A stretch of 64,000 bases of DNA from Pinus tabuliformis (lineage: Eukaryota > Streptophyta > Pinopsida > Pinales > Pinaceae). The notes beneath the pieces were generated by a model that searched no databases, was not told the origin of the DNA, and saw only the letters and a list, made by a program, of their open reading frames with translations. Position numbers and translations under genes: made by a program. Positions 12,485 to 22,767 of the stretch are shown piece after piece (positions within the stretch are counted from its first letter, which is position 1; the number at the start of each line of letters is the position of its first letter). Where the stretch lies: positions 710,261,584-710,325,583 of the forward strand of contig CM062810.1 in the NCBI GenBank assembly GCA_031772625.1, written 5' to 3'.

Positions 12485-13131
12485 CAAAAGGTGTGAAATG
12501 AATGAGTAGAATGCAAAGAGACAAGTCTTTTCACTTCATATTCATGTTTGGAATTGGTGAGCATCGGTGTTTCAGCAATAATGTTGCAACTCTTGGGCTG
12601 CCTACCTTACTCTTATCAACCCAGTAGTTCGTAACAAACTTGGAAGTGACGATGTTGTATGCACAAGTACTACTTACTGCAGGCTATCACTTGGTCAGCT
12701 AGCACAAGATCACTAGGAGCTCAAGCCAACTTCTATGGATTCCATAAGAAGCTCTATATGTGATGAAAGAAAGGAAAGCTTACTCTACAAAGGATACTCT
12801 ACTTGCAGAAAGGAAAAGAAGACTAAAATGTAAAGTAAACCTAGTAAACCCTACTTAACCAACTAATCCCACTTTTGCAGAAAGAAAGATGAAAACCATG
12901 AAATGAATGCCATTACCTACTCAGGAAGTAAACAACATCTACTCAAGCTATTTCTAGAAGTAAATGAGCAAAAAACATTTTTTTGGATTTTTATGTGAAA
13001 TTGTCATGCATGTAATTTATTTATTTGTGAATGTGGCAGCGATTAGGTGGCGATGGAGGGCGGTTTTGGGACTTGAAAAGATGTAGGATGGTGTGGATGG
13101 GTCCTAGGAGGTCTTAGGTGGCCTTTTGAAG
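12485..13131 (+). repeat. dispersed repeat X, left copy
   Basis: About 650 bp that reappears inverted at about 46885-47480. Matching landmarks include TTGGTGAGCA, GGCTGCCTACCTTACTCTTA, CACAAGATCACTAGGAGCTC (complement of GAGCTCCTAGTGATCTTG, with changes), and GGTCCTAGGAGGTCT near 13105. Similarity is roughly 80% by eye. It ends abruptly at 13131, where the tandem array begins. Non-coding; family unknown. Confidence 0.8.
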
Positions 13132-13140
13132 GCTGGGTTC

Positions 13141-13900
13141 GACAACTCCCATCCCAGCAAAATGATAAATAGAAGAACCATCATTTCAGCGAAAGAAGGT
13201 CAGAGAAGGGAATGTTGAAAGGAGACTATGAGAGAGGCTCTGAGCCATTCAGGGTTGTTGAGGAACAGTTATTAAAAATACAAGAAGAAATTTTCACATT
13301 TTCATCATGAGAAATCACAATAATCAGGGTATAGGTTATGACAGAGGTCCAGCAGTTGCAGGTTAACTTATCTTCAGTTGTCATGTACCAATTTTCTCCA
13401 ACGAAAGGTGTCTCAATCCTTCAACCATTGCGCGAACCACCAAAATTTCGTTGAGTTGCTAGCAATGTCATTTGTCTTGCTTTACATCATTTATAGAGGA
13501 GTACTTTCAGACTTCAGTATTAGATAGGTCGGCTTCATGGTGTAGTTCATCCTTCCTTTATGTATGAGTAGGGAGTCTAGATGGTATGGTTGCTACACTT
13601 AGAGATCTGACCCTTCAACTTCCTCCAGCAGAAATACTTCAAAATTACGATCCTTGCAATGCTTCAAGAAACTATCCTTACAAGGATAACTCTACCAAGT
13701 GTACAAGTCAACCTTCTATATAATAATGGTGTATTAGGATTGGATCTTTATCATACCAGCTACCACAGGTTTGAGACTGTCACTACGGGTTCGGATCACC
13801 ACAGACCTTCGTATCACCTCAAGTTCGGTCTGCTAGCACAGAATTCAGATTTTTTATAGAATAATCACTGCTAAAGGGAGATCAGGTTTCACAAATTTGG
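13141..13900 (+). other. unit leader upstream of GnTI fragment, copy A
   Basis: A conserved part of every unit (matching 27441-28196, 33608-34367, 39680-40439) with no recognised product. A 66-codon open frame at 13659-13859 (MLQETILTRI) recurs in all four copies, as does a purine-rich stretch reading like SEKEMLKGDYERG in C and D. It may be untranslated leader of the captured transcript or retroelement sequence. Confidence 0.5.
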
Positions 13901-14436
13901 ATGTCACACAGGATGATTCAACAAGGGAAAAGAGTCGTCGTTGAAGAGGAAAAGAAACGGTTGGAGGCAGAGTGCACACAACTTAGGAGTCTCGTTAAAG
14001 ACCTCGAAAGAAGAGCAGTGAAAACACAGAATGGTGAAGGAAATGAGGAACCCATAGCAGTTGTTGTCATTATGGCTTGCAATTGTGCTGATTACTTGGA
14101 AAGAACAATTAAATCAATTCTAAAGTATCATGGACCTGTGGCTTGAAAGTTTCCCGCTTTTCATATCACAGGATGGCCCAGATTATTCAGTGAGAAGCAA
14201 AGCTTTGAGATACACTAAGTTCGAATATATGCAGCACCTGGATTTTGAACCAGTACGAACTGAAAGGCCAGGAGAGTTGACTGCTGATTACAAAATAGTG
14301 AATCATTATAAATGGGCCTCAGAAAGCAGTTGTTCAGGATGCTGAATTGCTCTATCAATAAGACTTCTTCCTTGGACTAGGGTGGATGCTGACAAAGACT
14401 GTGTGGGATGAGTTGGCTCCAAAATGGCCCATCTAA
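13901..14436 (+). pseudogene. GnTI fragment, unit A
   Basis: Fragment of alpha-1,3-mannosyl-glycoprotein 2-beta-N-acetylglucosaminyltransferase I, the Golgi enzyme that starts complex N-glycan formation. It begins in the stalk/coiled coil (EEKKRLEAECTQLRSLVKDL), passes the start of the catalytic domain (ADYLERTIKSILKYHGP) and FISQDGPDYSVRSKALRYTK, then MQHLDFEPVRTERPGELTA. It resumes with LYRSDFF, GLGWML and [10 protein letters not shown] and stops. No introns are present. A block of about 55 residues expected between HYKWA and KQFV, including the metal-binding EDD motif, is absent, as in all copies. N-terminal anchor and C-terminal third are missing. Not functional. Confidence 0.88.
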
Positions 14437-14469
14437 ATGAAGAAAACAAATGAATCAAGGATGAAATTG

Positions 14470-14640
14470 GCCAGCGTGGTGCATAGGATGACTAGTGCGA
14501 CGCACATGGGCCTCGCGGCGCACTGGGCGCGATCATCCAGTGCAAAATATACACTGGCGCAGCGCACATGGCGTGCGCGGCACACATGGAGAATGGCGCG
14601 GCGTTCAGGCCCGAAAGCACTAAATTTTGCCTTTTTTCCC
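14470..14640 (+). repeat. CpG-rich GCGCACATGG linker repeat, unit A
   Basis: About 150 bp joining GnTI to CHX and built of degenerate copies of GCGCGGCGCACATGG (about six). It is far richer in CpG than its surroundings. No match to either host protein is visible in its frames. Equivalent blocks lie at 28765-28905, 34940-35070 and 41010-41165. Confidence 0.8.
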
Positions 14641-14654
14641 TCAAATTGTGTAAG

Positions 14655-15636
14655 GAATTCGCCACTTAGCACTGGAATCACCTTACCATTTGTGGTTGGT
14701 ATTGGGGTTGCTTATGTGCTTAGGGAAACAATTTCGAAAGGTGTGGGATATCGACAGTTCCTCATATTCATGGGTGTATAGATGTCTATCACCACGTTCC
14801 CGGTACTTGCTAGGATACTTGCAGAGCTCAAGCTTATCACCACCGATATGGGATAGATGGCCATGACTGAAGCTGCTGTGAATAACGTGGTTGCTTGGGT
14901 TCTTCTGGCCGTTGCCATTGCCCTTTCGGGAACAGACAAGAACCTGGTCATACCAGTCTACGTTCTGCCTTGTGGCTTAGCATTTGTTATTTTCATGATG
15001 GTGGCCGTGAAGCCAGCCATGGCCTGGATTGGCCATCGTTCATCTGAAAATCAACCGGTGAGCGAAGAATGCGTTTGCTTTACACTTGCGGGAGTGCTAG
15101 CAGCTGGATTGGCAACGGATGTAATTGGGATACACTCAATCTTCGGAGCTTTTGTGTTTGGTTTGACGATTCCGAAAGACGGCCCATTCGCAGGGATGCT
15201 TATTGAAAAGATTGAAGACTTTGTGTCTGTCTTGCTGCTGCCATTGTATTTTGCCTCCAGTGGTTTGAAGACTAATGTCACCACGATTCATGGGAGCACG
15301 ACTCCTGGTTTGCTTGTTTTGGTTATGGTGACCGCCAGTGCTGGGAAGATTCAGGGTACGTTTTTAGTGGCCATAGCCCACAAAGTGCCCTGTCGAGAAG
15401 CAATGACTTTAGGATTCTTGATGAACACCAAAGGATTGGTTGAGTTGATTGTCCTCAACATCGGAAAGGATAGGAGGGTCCTGAATGATGAAGTATCTGC
15501 GATCTTGGTGCTCATGGCTCTGTTCACCACATTCATCACCACCCCTTTAGTAACAGCTACATACAAGCCAGCGCACGAAGGGTACCTGATTATTGGGTGT
15601 ATGATTCATAAAAGAAGATGGGTTTTGTTGTGCTGA
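14655..15636 (+). pseudogene. CHX cation/H+ exchanger fragment, unit A
   Basis: Middle part of a plant CHX exchanger (CPA2, Na_H_Exchanger domain), which moves K+ or Na+ against H+ in endomembranes or plasma membrane. The visible order is GITLPFVVGIGVAYVLR, then [107 protein letters not shown] and [20 protein letters not shown]. This is about TM4-TM12. The N-terminal helices and the whole cytosolic C-terminal half are absent, and the frame ends at VLLC in every copy. The long frame 14857-15636 is open; upstream it is interrupted. The ND pair of the transport core reads NN here. The gypsy insertion begins 21 bp after the stop. Confidence 0.92.
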
Positions 15637-15652
15637 AGAGTCAAGGGGCGAC

Positions 15653-15657
15653 ACGCT
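15653..15657. repeat. target-site duplication, left
   Basis: ACGCT directly before the left LTR of the gypsy element, repeated at 23822-23826. Units B, C and D show the single uninterrupted site (GACACGCTACA), which confirms the insertion. Confidence 0.97.
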
Positions 15658-16711
15658 TGTTATAGACAATTTTGTGCCTTACAGCAACAGGCATGAATTG
15701 TCAATAATCCAAGGGATCCAAAGTTCCCTAAACATGATGTTCTTACCCCTAGAGGAACAAGGTCAACAAACCAACAGCTCTCAGATCAGTTCTCCACCTG
15801 AAAATACTCAAAAACAAGCAATCCTGAAATCAAAGCAGGTGCTCCACTAGGCTTCTGCGCTGAAACACAACTCCTCCATGGTGTACCTGCGTTGCAAAGC
15901 AGGTAGAACAAAGGCCACCTGCGTTGAGCGAGTTTGGACATGTGGCACACTGAGTCATTGCTCTGGAATCTTCCAAAAATGACACTTGGATCAGGGATTT
16001 CGCCTTGTGATGAGTCAAAGGCTCTGTTTCTCCAAGTGGAAGCAAAGTTCTCCAAGTGGACTCAAGAACTGAAGATCAACTGAAGAGAGAGAGGACACAA
16101 GGTAGCTACACATCAGTTGCAAGCTGACTCATCCTTTCTCAATTCATCTATATATTGAGCTCTCTCCTATGAGCTCAGGAGGCTGGAATTTTGTGCAAAG
16201 TAATGATATGCTGTTGGTTTCACTATAGAACTATTGGGTGATTGCTTGAAGGAGGTGAAGAGGAGAAATTCTTTCTGCTGGGAGGTGTTGCTGGATTGGA
16301 GCCTTCAATGGTTGTAACCTTCTCAGAACTTTACTTCTTCCATTAATAAAAGCTATTGAGGTTCTTCTATATGCAGTTGTTTCAATGATGTATTATGATG
16401 ATTGTATATTTGATTTATGCTAATCCTTGAATCAGTTATGAATGCATGCTTCTTGTAGTTTCCTTCTTTGTTATTTTGCAGGATCTCATTGTAGCTGGGC
16501 CAGCAAAAGAGCAAAGAGCTAAGAGCAAGCAGCAAAGAGAAGAGATTGGAGCAAATATTAAGCGCAAGGCAACGGTTAGTGCATTTCTTCATTCTCTCTT
16601 ACTTTCATAAAGAAGTAAACCTTAAGTAGTTTTCTTTACAGTTGTTGCTGAGGTACTATCACCCTTAGAGTGGGATAGGGTCATCCGAATCGGATACTTT
16701 TCCCTACAACA
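15658..16711 (+). mobile_element. 5' LTR of the gypsy element
   Basis: Starts TGTTATAGACAA and ends CCCTACAACA. A TATA-like TCTATATATTGAG lies near 16147 and a polyadenylation-type AATAAA near 16344, in the order expected for U3/R. Near-identical to 22768-23821. Confidence 0.97.
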
Positions 16712-16714
16712 AAC

Positions 16715-16732
16715 TGGTGACTCCGCTGGGGA
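16715..16732 (+). other. primer-binding site of the gypsy element
   Basis: TGGTGACTCCGCTGGGGA lies three bases after the LTR. The TGG start and CTGGGGA end resemble primer sites of Tat/Ogre-type plant gypsy elements. I cannot name the tRNA with confidence. Confidence 0.75.
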
Positions 16733-16735
16733 TCG

Positions 16736-18464
16736 TATCTGTTTGATTGTTTGTAGTATTTTGCTATTCATTTCCTGAATAAAAGAGTACTAAATTGAAA
16801 AGCTTTTGACTATATCAAAAGCGAAGTAGAGGGCAGCTACTCTGGCTCATTTCTGAGCCTGTTCATGATTTGAAGAGCTGATCTACAAGGATCCTTGTAA
16901 GCTCTTAGTGATAGCTTTTCATCCTCCTAATCATCCCTTTGTGTGTGCTTGACTGATTGCTTCTGATTTGAGCAAAAACTGTGCATTTTTGAGAAAATTG
17001 TGACCCGGAAACTGAGAAAACGCAACTTTCGTTTTCCAAAGCAGGTGGTACACAGGCTACCTGCGCTGAGAGCCAGACTGGCTGTGCAGCACCTGCGTTG
17101 GCCCAATTTTGCCTAGGGCAGTTGGGGTTTCCTCCCTTTTTCTTGCTTGTTTTCACTATAGATTTGGCTGCCAGTTACCAGTCTTGTACCTGTTCTGAAA
17201 CCAATCTTACTTCCCATCATTCCGCCTCTGTTATATAACGAAATTGTACTTGTTCTTTTGTATTTCTTACGTCATTTACAATTTCCCATAACGAAAGTAG
17301 ACTAGTCTTGCTTTGGCCTCCTAGATCTGAACCTGTGTTAGGCATTTTGCTGGTCTAAAGAGTTAGCTTGTTTGCTGTCCATAGCTGATTAGTCTTTTTA
17401 CTTTCGTCATTATGGTTTGATTTCATGTATTTCCAGTGATTAAACAAGTAAATCTTAAGGTGTCTTTTGATTTTGGACAAACTTGTTTGTTTTCGCTTTA
17501 AATCGAAATCAAAGTTATATAACAACTTTCTTTTTGTAATACATCAACATTAAGAAAGGGAAAAGAAAATACATGCATTGTGCATTTTGCATTTGACTGT
17601 TTACATGCTGATTTAGGAAATTTTGCATTAGTGTGTGCTCTATGATCTGTGTGAAAAGATTTGCCTTTCTTCTCCTCAGTAGTTAAGATTTTCAAAGTTG
17701 AAAGATTGAAAAGTTTGCTTCTCATCTTAGACTGCATTCAGGAATTTGTTACATACATCTCGTGGTGATCCTTAAAGGCAAACTGCTAAGCAAGATCAAC
17801 ATTAAAATAAATTCAATTTACATAACAACGCTTTGTAACATAACGTAAACACATAGAGGTCTAGGTAGAGACGTGTTCCGGCGTCGTTAAACATAGTGAC
17901 TGTCGATCTCTACGAAGGTGGGTGATTCCTCCTGAGAGTCGGTGGCACTAATACGGACTTGTGCTCCCACGTACCGTCGCGTATATATTGGGAGACCCCT
18001 ATAGGAACAAAGCCTTTATCCATAGGAAGCCGTGTCGGCCGCCCTACTGATCGCGATGCAGTGAACACAGCATTCACGAAGATCGACCACCCGTACCGTA
18101 AAACGTATTCTGTGGTTTCGCGAAAAGTTTGGCACACCCTCTGCCTAGAACTCCAGAGCAGTTTCTTTTGGCCTTTTTCAAACTCTATAACTGAAAAAGT
18201 CCATCCGAGCATTTGTCACTTCGGGCTCGTTAAAACATCGAAGGGGACTAGAGTCATCTTTAGCTTTTTCTCGACTCTTAAAACATGAAAAAGCAAAGTT
18301 GTGTCTAAAGCGTCGTTAATAAAATTTATTTTAAACAGAACATAATCACCTCTTATTCCCACGTTGATCTTTCAGTTGAAAAGTATGGAGCCCACCACCA
18401 AGGAAGTCACCTTAGTGGAAGTCCCAATCCCTTCTCCTCTTGGGGAGATGTTGGTGCGCCTCAT
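16736..18464 (+). other. 5' untranslated/leader region of the gypsy element
   Basis: About 1.7 kb with no recognised ORF. Two TCGTTAAA-type motifs (near 17885 and 18226) belong to the repeat family described further downstream. A short ATG frame at about 18385 overlaps the start of the long ORF in another frame. Confidence 0.55.
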
Positions 18465-19976
18465 ATGGCCACATTGTCCCTTCCAGGATTGACAATTGGC
18501 CTACCTGTATGGCTCTTTTCAACTAATGTAGTTCAAATCGCCACAAATCCTGAGCAGTCGAATCAACAGTCAGATCAGTCTAGAGCTGCCCACCAGCCTT
18601 CCACTTCTTACATTTCTTCCTCTGATCCTTCATCTTCACAAGGTAGAGCCGGAAAAAGTCAGCCTCCCATGGAGAAGAAGGAAAAGAAGAAGAAAGAAAA
18701 GAAGCAGAAGGGGCCTATGGCGAAGGCGACTGGGGGCAAGCAAAAGACATCTGACAAAAATCCACACACTGCACCGACCGGGCCTAAATCGCCATGTGTC
18801 ATTTGCAAAGGGACCCACTTCCATCGTGATTGTCCTTGTATTCCCCGGATACTAAGGGACTGGTCCCCCAGGTTGCACAATCCGGTAGCATCAACCTCTG
18901 GTAGTCATGTTGATTGCAATCCGTCAACTAGCGAGAGTGAAGGACGAAAAGGGAGACCAAGATCACCCTGTATGTTGTGTGAAGGTGATCATGCCATCCA
19001 CCGATGTCCATTCTTAGATGAGGCGAAGAGAGTTTTGGAAGATCGTCCGGTATCACCGTTACGACTTCCTCCTGGATACCAAAAACTCGCGCCAAGTCCC
19101 TCGATAGTTGAAAATCCAGCTGGCCCGCTCAAGTGGTCAGCTGAAGTGTCGGTCATTGAGAATGAACCTGCTGAATCCAGACCAGACGAAATTCTAAAGG
19201 TCGAAACGGCAGTTGACCCGGTTCTTCCTTCAGAGGTTTCATCCTCAAATGACACCGTCGTTGAAGATTCATCTTCAAATGACACCCTCACTGAAGAGAA
19301 TAAGGATGACACCGTCCAGATTCTTTTCATCAACACAGACTCTGATGAGCATCAGGGCAATGCGCCCATTCCTTTATCGCAGGAAGGAACATCGTCAGGG
19401 TCGTATCCGGCCGTGTATTCGGTCCCACCACCGAGCAACCTAGTTGTATCCTTTGATTGGAATCAATTAGGCAGACCCCGGTTACCATCCAGTATACCAT
19501 TCAGAATCATTGTCCAAATCTATAGAATGGTAATGGCTGGAACCATCATTGATGAAGGGGCATCTGTGAGTATCCTTTCCTTTATTGCTTGGAAAGCACT
19601 GGGTTCCCCGACGCTTTTACCTGAGATGAGAAATCTATCAGGATTTGATAAAGGAGCCAGTCGCCCATTAGGGATTCTCCCCAATGTTCCCATTACATTG
19701 AGGAAGAAGACAGTTCATATGAATTTCATGGTCGTCCAAGGACCCTTGGATTATAACCTACTCCTTGGACGGGACTATATATATTGCATGGGAGCTATAG
19801 TCTCCTCACTCTTTAGAGTAATGTGTTTTCCACACGAAGGAAAGATGGTCAAGCTCGTAGACCAACTTTCATTACTGGGATCTCGCATCGCAAATAGTCA
19901 AATACCAACCCTAAACGGCTTATTCACCCAAGAAATGCCTCCACCCCCGGTTCTACTTCCCGATGAATGCGAGTGA
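18465..19976 (+). CDS. gag/protease-like ORF of the gypsy element
   Basis: A 503-residue open frame from ATG at 18465. Around residues 68-82 there is a Lys-rich stretch (KKEKKKKEKKQKG). Two zinc-knuckle-like motifs with spacing CX2CX3HX4C lie near residues 111 (CVICKGTHFHRDC) and 169 (CMLCEGDHAIHRC), one residue shorter than the classic CX2CX4HX4C. After an acidic, Ser-rich spacer comes a retropepsin-like segment: IIDEGASVSIL near residue 362, in place of the usual D(S/T)G triad, and later DYNLLLGRDY. No capsid-type gag domain, reverse transcriptase or integrase is seen. It may encode nucleocapsid and protease-like product for packaging in trans. Confidence 0.8.
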   Translation: MATLSLPGLTIGLPVWLFSTNVVQIATNPEQSNQQSDQSRAAHQPSTSYISSSDPSSSQGRAGKSQPPMEKKEKKKKEKKQKGPMAKATGGKQKTSDKNPHTAPTGPKSPCVICKGTHFHRDCPCIPRILRDWSPRLHNPVASTSGSHVDCNPSTSESEGRKGRPRSPCMLCEGDHAIHRCPFLDEAKRVLEDRPVSPLRLPPGYQKLAPSPSIVENPAGPLKWSAEVSVIENEPAESRPDEILKVETAVDPVLPSEVSSSNDTVVEDSSSNDTLTEENKDDTVQILFINTDSDEHQGNAPIPLSQEGTSSGSYPAVYSVPPPSNLVVSFDWNQLGRPRLPSSIPFRIIVQIYRMVMAGTIIDEGASVSILSFIAWKALGSPTLLPEMRNLSGFDKGASRPLGILPNVPITLRKKTVHMNFMVVQGPLDYNLLLGRDYIYCMGAIVSSLFRVMCFPHEGKMVKLVDQLSLLGSRIANSQIPTLNGLFTQEMPPPPVLLPDECE

Positions 19977-22752
19977 TTCGGTAAGATATAACTGGGACCC
20001 AGGGGGCATGCACCCTGGCCTGCCTTGGGCAGAGGAAACCTTGGGTATAAAGTTAATTTCCGCAGAAGAATAGACTAGTCCGTACCCCGTCCGAAAAAGG
20101 AAGAGAGGGTTGTTCTAGAATAAAGTTCTTTTGTCAAAGTTATGTGAGTGGAAGAATCGCTCCCTTTGTCTAAAAAATAGGCTCTCCTAAGGGAGGAGAT
20201 CCATTTGTGGCGGCAAGTAGCCACCATCTTTGAATGTCAAGCCTCACCCATTAAAACATATGTTTTGAAGGATAAGTAGGGGCAGTCTCCAAAGAAAGAG
20301 ATGAAATTGCTGCAACAAGTAGTCACCATCCTTAGCAACCTAATGATAGGCACCGCCGAAAAGAGAGTTTAGTTTGCGGCAGCAAACAAAACCATTTTTC
20401 GGATAATAAGTAAGAGGACCTCCCTCCGTAACACCAATGTTTTATCTGTTGCGATCTTGAAAAACCTAAAAGTGAACTGATGGGAAGACAAGTACCGTCG
20501 GCACCGAAAAATAACGAGAAGACAAGTATCGTTAAAAATATAGCAAGACGACAAGTAGAAAAACGGAGGTGGGACGGAGGAGGGGTAGCCTTGAAATTAT
20601 ATTTTATACCTGGGGGCATGCAAACCTTTTGGAGTGCAAGCTAAGAGCGGTTATTTATCTGCTTTTTTGGATTAGTTGTTTCTGAACTAGCATGAAAAAA
20701 GGATGTGGGGCAAAAGTCAAAACTTGCCAAATTGGAGTAGCTAGTGAGGTATAGCTCCTTAAATAAGAATACCTCACCTGAGGCGTTCCTTGTATTATGA
20801 CTAGTATAATCGAGCAGTTTTAGCACACAGTTCATGCTCGTTAAAAAATAAACACAAGATTCGAGCAGTTTTAGCAATGTTCATGCTCGTTAAAAAATAA
20901 ACATAAGTTGTGAGCAATCTTCCCCTACAGTTCAAGCTCACCCAGAAAAAATGAACCGGTAAATAACCTTGGTAAATGTAACCTTTGACTGCCATATTAA
21001 AAGCCATTGGTCGTGTTTATATACCATCACCTCCATCCGTTCATTTGGCCAATCGTTCATCTCCATATGTTTGTTTACCCATTTTGAGGAACAGCTGCGA
21101 AGAGTGATTTCACTTAGCCATCCTTGTGACACTGCCGTGATTGGAATATTCCAACCTGTACCTGGAATCTGCTGCTATCCCTGTTTATCACTCGTTCCTC
21201 GAAAGACGAGTCTTCTTTGAGCTCTTTTCACTGACTCGTAAAATATGAAAAGTTTGCCGAGTTTTGGCCTTCCAGCTCGTTAAAGCGACCGGAAGAGCTA
21301 TCCCTCCTCTAGATTTTAATCTTTTTGGACCTGAGGGATTATTGCACAAAAAGATCGAGCGCTTGTTTTGTTCGGCTCGTTAAAGGAATCGAAAATTCAT
21401 CCCTTTTGTATTGTTTTATACTTTTTCGGACTTAAGGGATTAGATGACGAAAAAGGAATTTTGGAGTTAACTTTCCGTACCTTTTCAGACTCTCTAAAAA
21501 TGAAAAGGACCGAGTTTTCCTTGTCGTTAGACTCGTTAAAATGATTAAATAGCGACAAACTTGTCTTTAGACGAGAACGAGTTTCCCTATCGCTAGGCTC
21601 GTTAAAACATAGCGATGGGCTTGCCCGAAGGGCAGGTTATAGAACAAGCATATGTTATCCTCCTCAAGCTTGACAAAAATAAAGAGGTACTGGTCAGCAA
21701 TGACTGGGGAAAAATTGGGAGAACCTCACAGCATTAATGGTAGCAAGTCGCTCTTGAACATGACACTTTGTCCTCCGTATCACATCGGGTTGGGTTGTTT
21801 CATTCACCGGTCTCATAACCATGGTCCTCGCCACACCATCCACATTTGGGGTAATGCTACCGATCCATCACATCAGTGTCGTTATATGTTCAAGAGATGT
21901 TGTTCTGCAAAGAGTCAACCGTGTCCCATCCACGGCCATACATTGTCCTTCATCCATTTCATGACCGCCACCCTGAATCATACATCACAGTTTGTTTTCA
22001 CCTCATCACAATCATTAGCTCCGTTCCGTGTCACTGATGTGGGATTCATTAAAGCCCTCCTTTGACGGATCGCTCCTTGTCGACATCAGCTCATTATCCA
22101 AGGAGTTGATCTAGGAACAACCCCTTCAGTACTTTGAAACTTGCATGCCTCAATGGCAAGTTTCTCACTTCCGGCGACAGGTATACATCAATGACCTTCG
22201 ACCAGAAGATTTTGCATGGTGGTCGACGCCAAGTCCTTTATTCCCACCATGTGAATTGTACTGCCGTACCTTGAGGGTCATCATCCTTATCGGTGATTCC
22301 TCTCGCGCTTGTTAACGGTTTACATCATTGACCGGTAATCAAGCGATGTCTTTCCATGTTCGACTTCAAGAAATTCTCACATGGATCGACTTGTACATCG
22401 AGTGAAGATCGGAAGAGATTGAAGACCCCGGATCTAGTTTCATCCATCCGGGCTGCGATATATATTCAGGATATTAAGACATTTGATATGTACATCATTG
22501 CAGCAGATGATCATCCTTCTCAAAGGATGATAATTTCAGTAGAGAATTATCAGTCTACAATCAGACGATCGTCTGTTCTATGTACCAAAATGTGTTTATA
22601 AAGCTGAGCATGGGAATGCCCGCCTCAGCTAGATCATGAAAATGTATGAAAAATAATGTATTGTATTGTATCTTATTACAGGACACTTCTCAGCAGATTG
22701 AATGAACTTCGGATCCTCCCAATAAAGCATTTCACCCGATAAACGACCTCAT
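19977..22752 (+). other. non-coding 3' half of the gypsy element with CTCGTTAAA repeats
   Basis: About 2.8 kb in place of pol. CTCGTTAAA recurs at about 20837, 20886, 21276, 21376, 21532 and 21598 (and once upstream at 18226), alternating with a second motif GACTC-TAAAA-ATGAAAA (near 18263, 21233, 21489). No conserved protein is visible. A 137-codon frame at 21652-22065 is unrecognised. Confidence 0.7.
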
Positions 22753-22757
22753 ACTTT

Positions 22758-22764
22758 AGGGGGC
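22758..22764 (+). other. polypurine tract of the gypsy element
   Basis: AGGGGGC just before the right LTR (which starts at 22768), in the TTTAGGGGGCATC context common in plant gypsy elements. Confidence 0.8.
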
Positions 22765-22767
22765 ATC

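Noticed and set aside
14433-14681. Minus-strand ORFs across the GnTI-CHX linker (also 28696-28969, 34901-35149, 40858-41223)
   Set aside because: Open only because the CpG-rich repeat lacks stops in that frame; they repeat in every unit as shadows of it.
14857-15636. Functional CHX gene
   Set aside because: Lacks the first helices and the whole cytosolic half in all copies, so it cannot encode a working exchanger of the family.
15786-16055. 89-codon and 71-codon minus ORFs in the gypsy LTR, repeated at 22896-23165
   Set aside because: Identical by virtue of LTR duplication, antisense to transcription, no family pattern.
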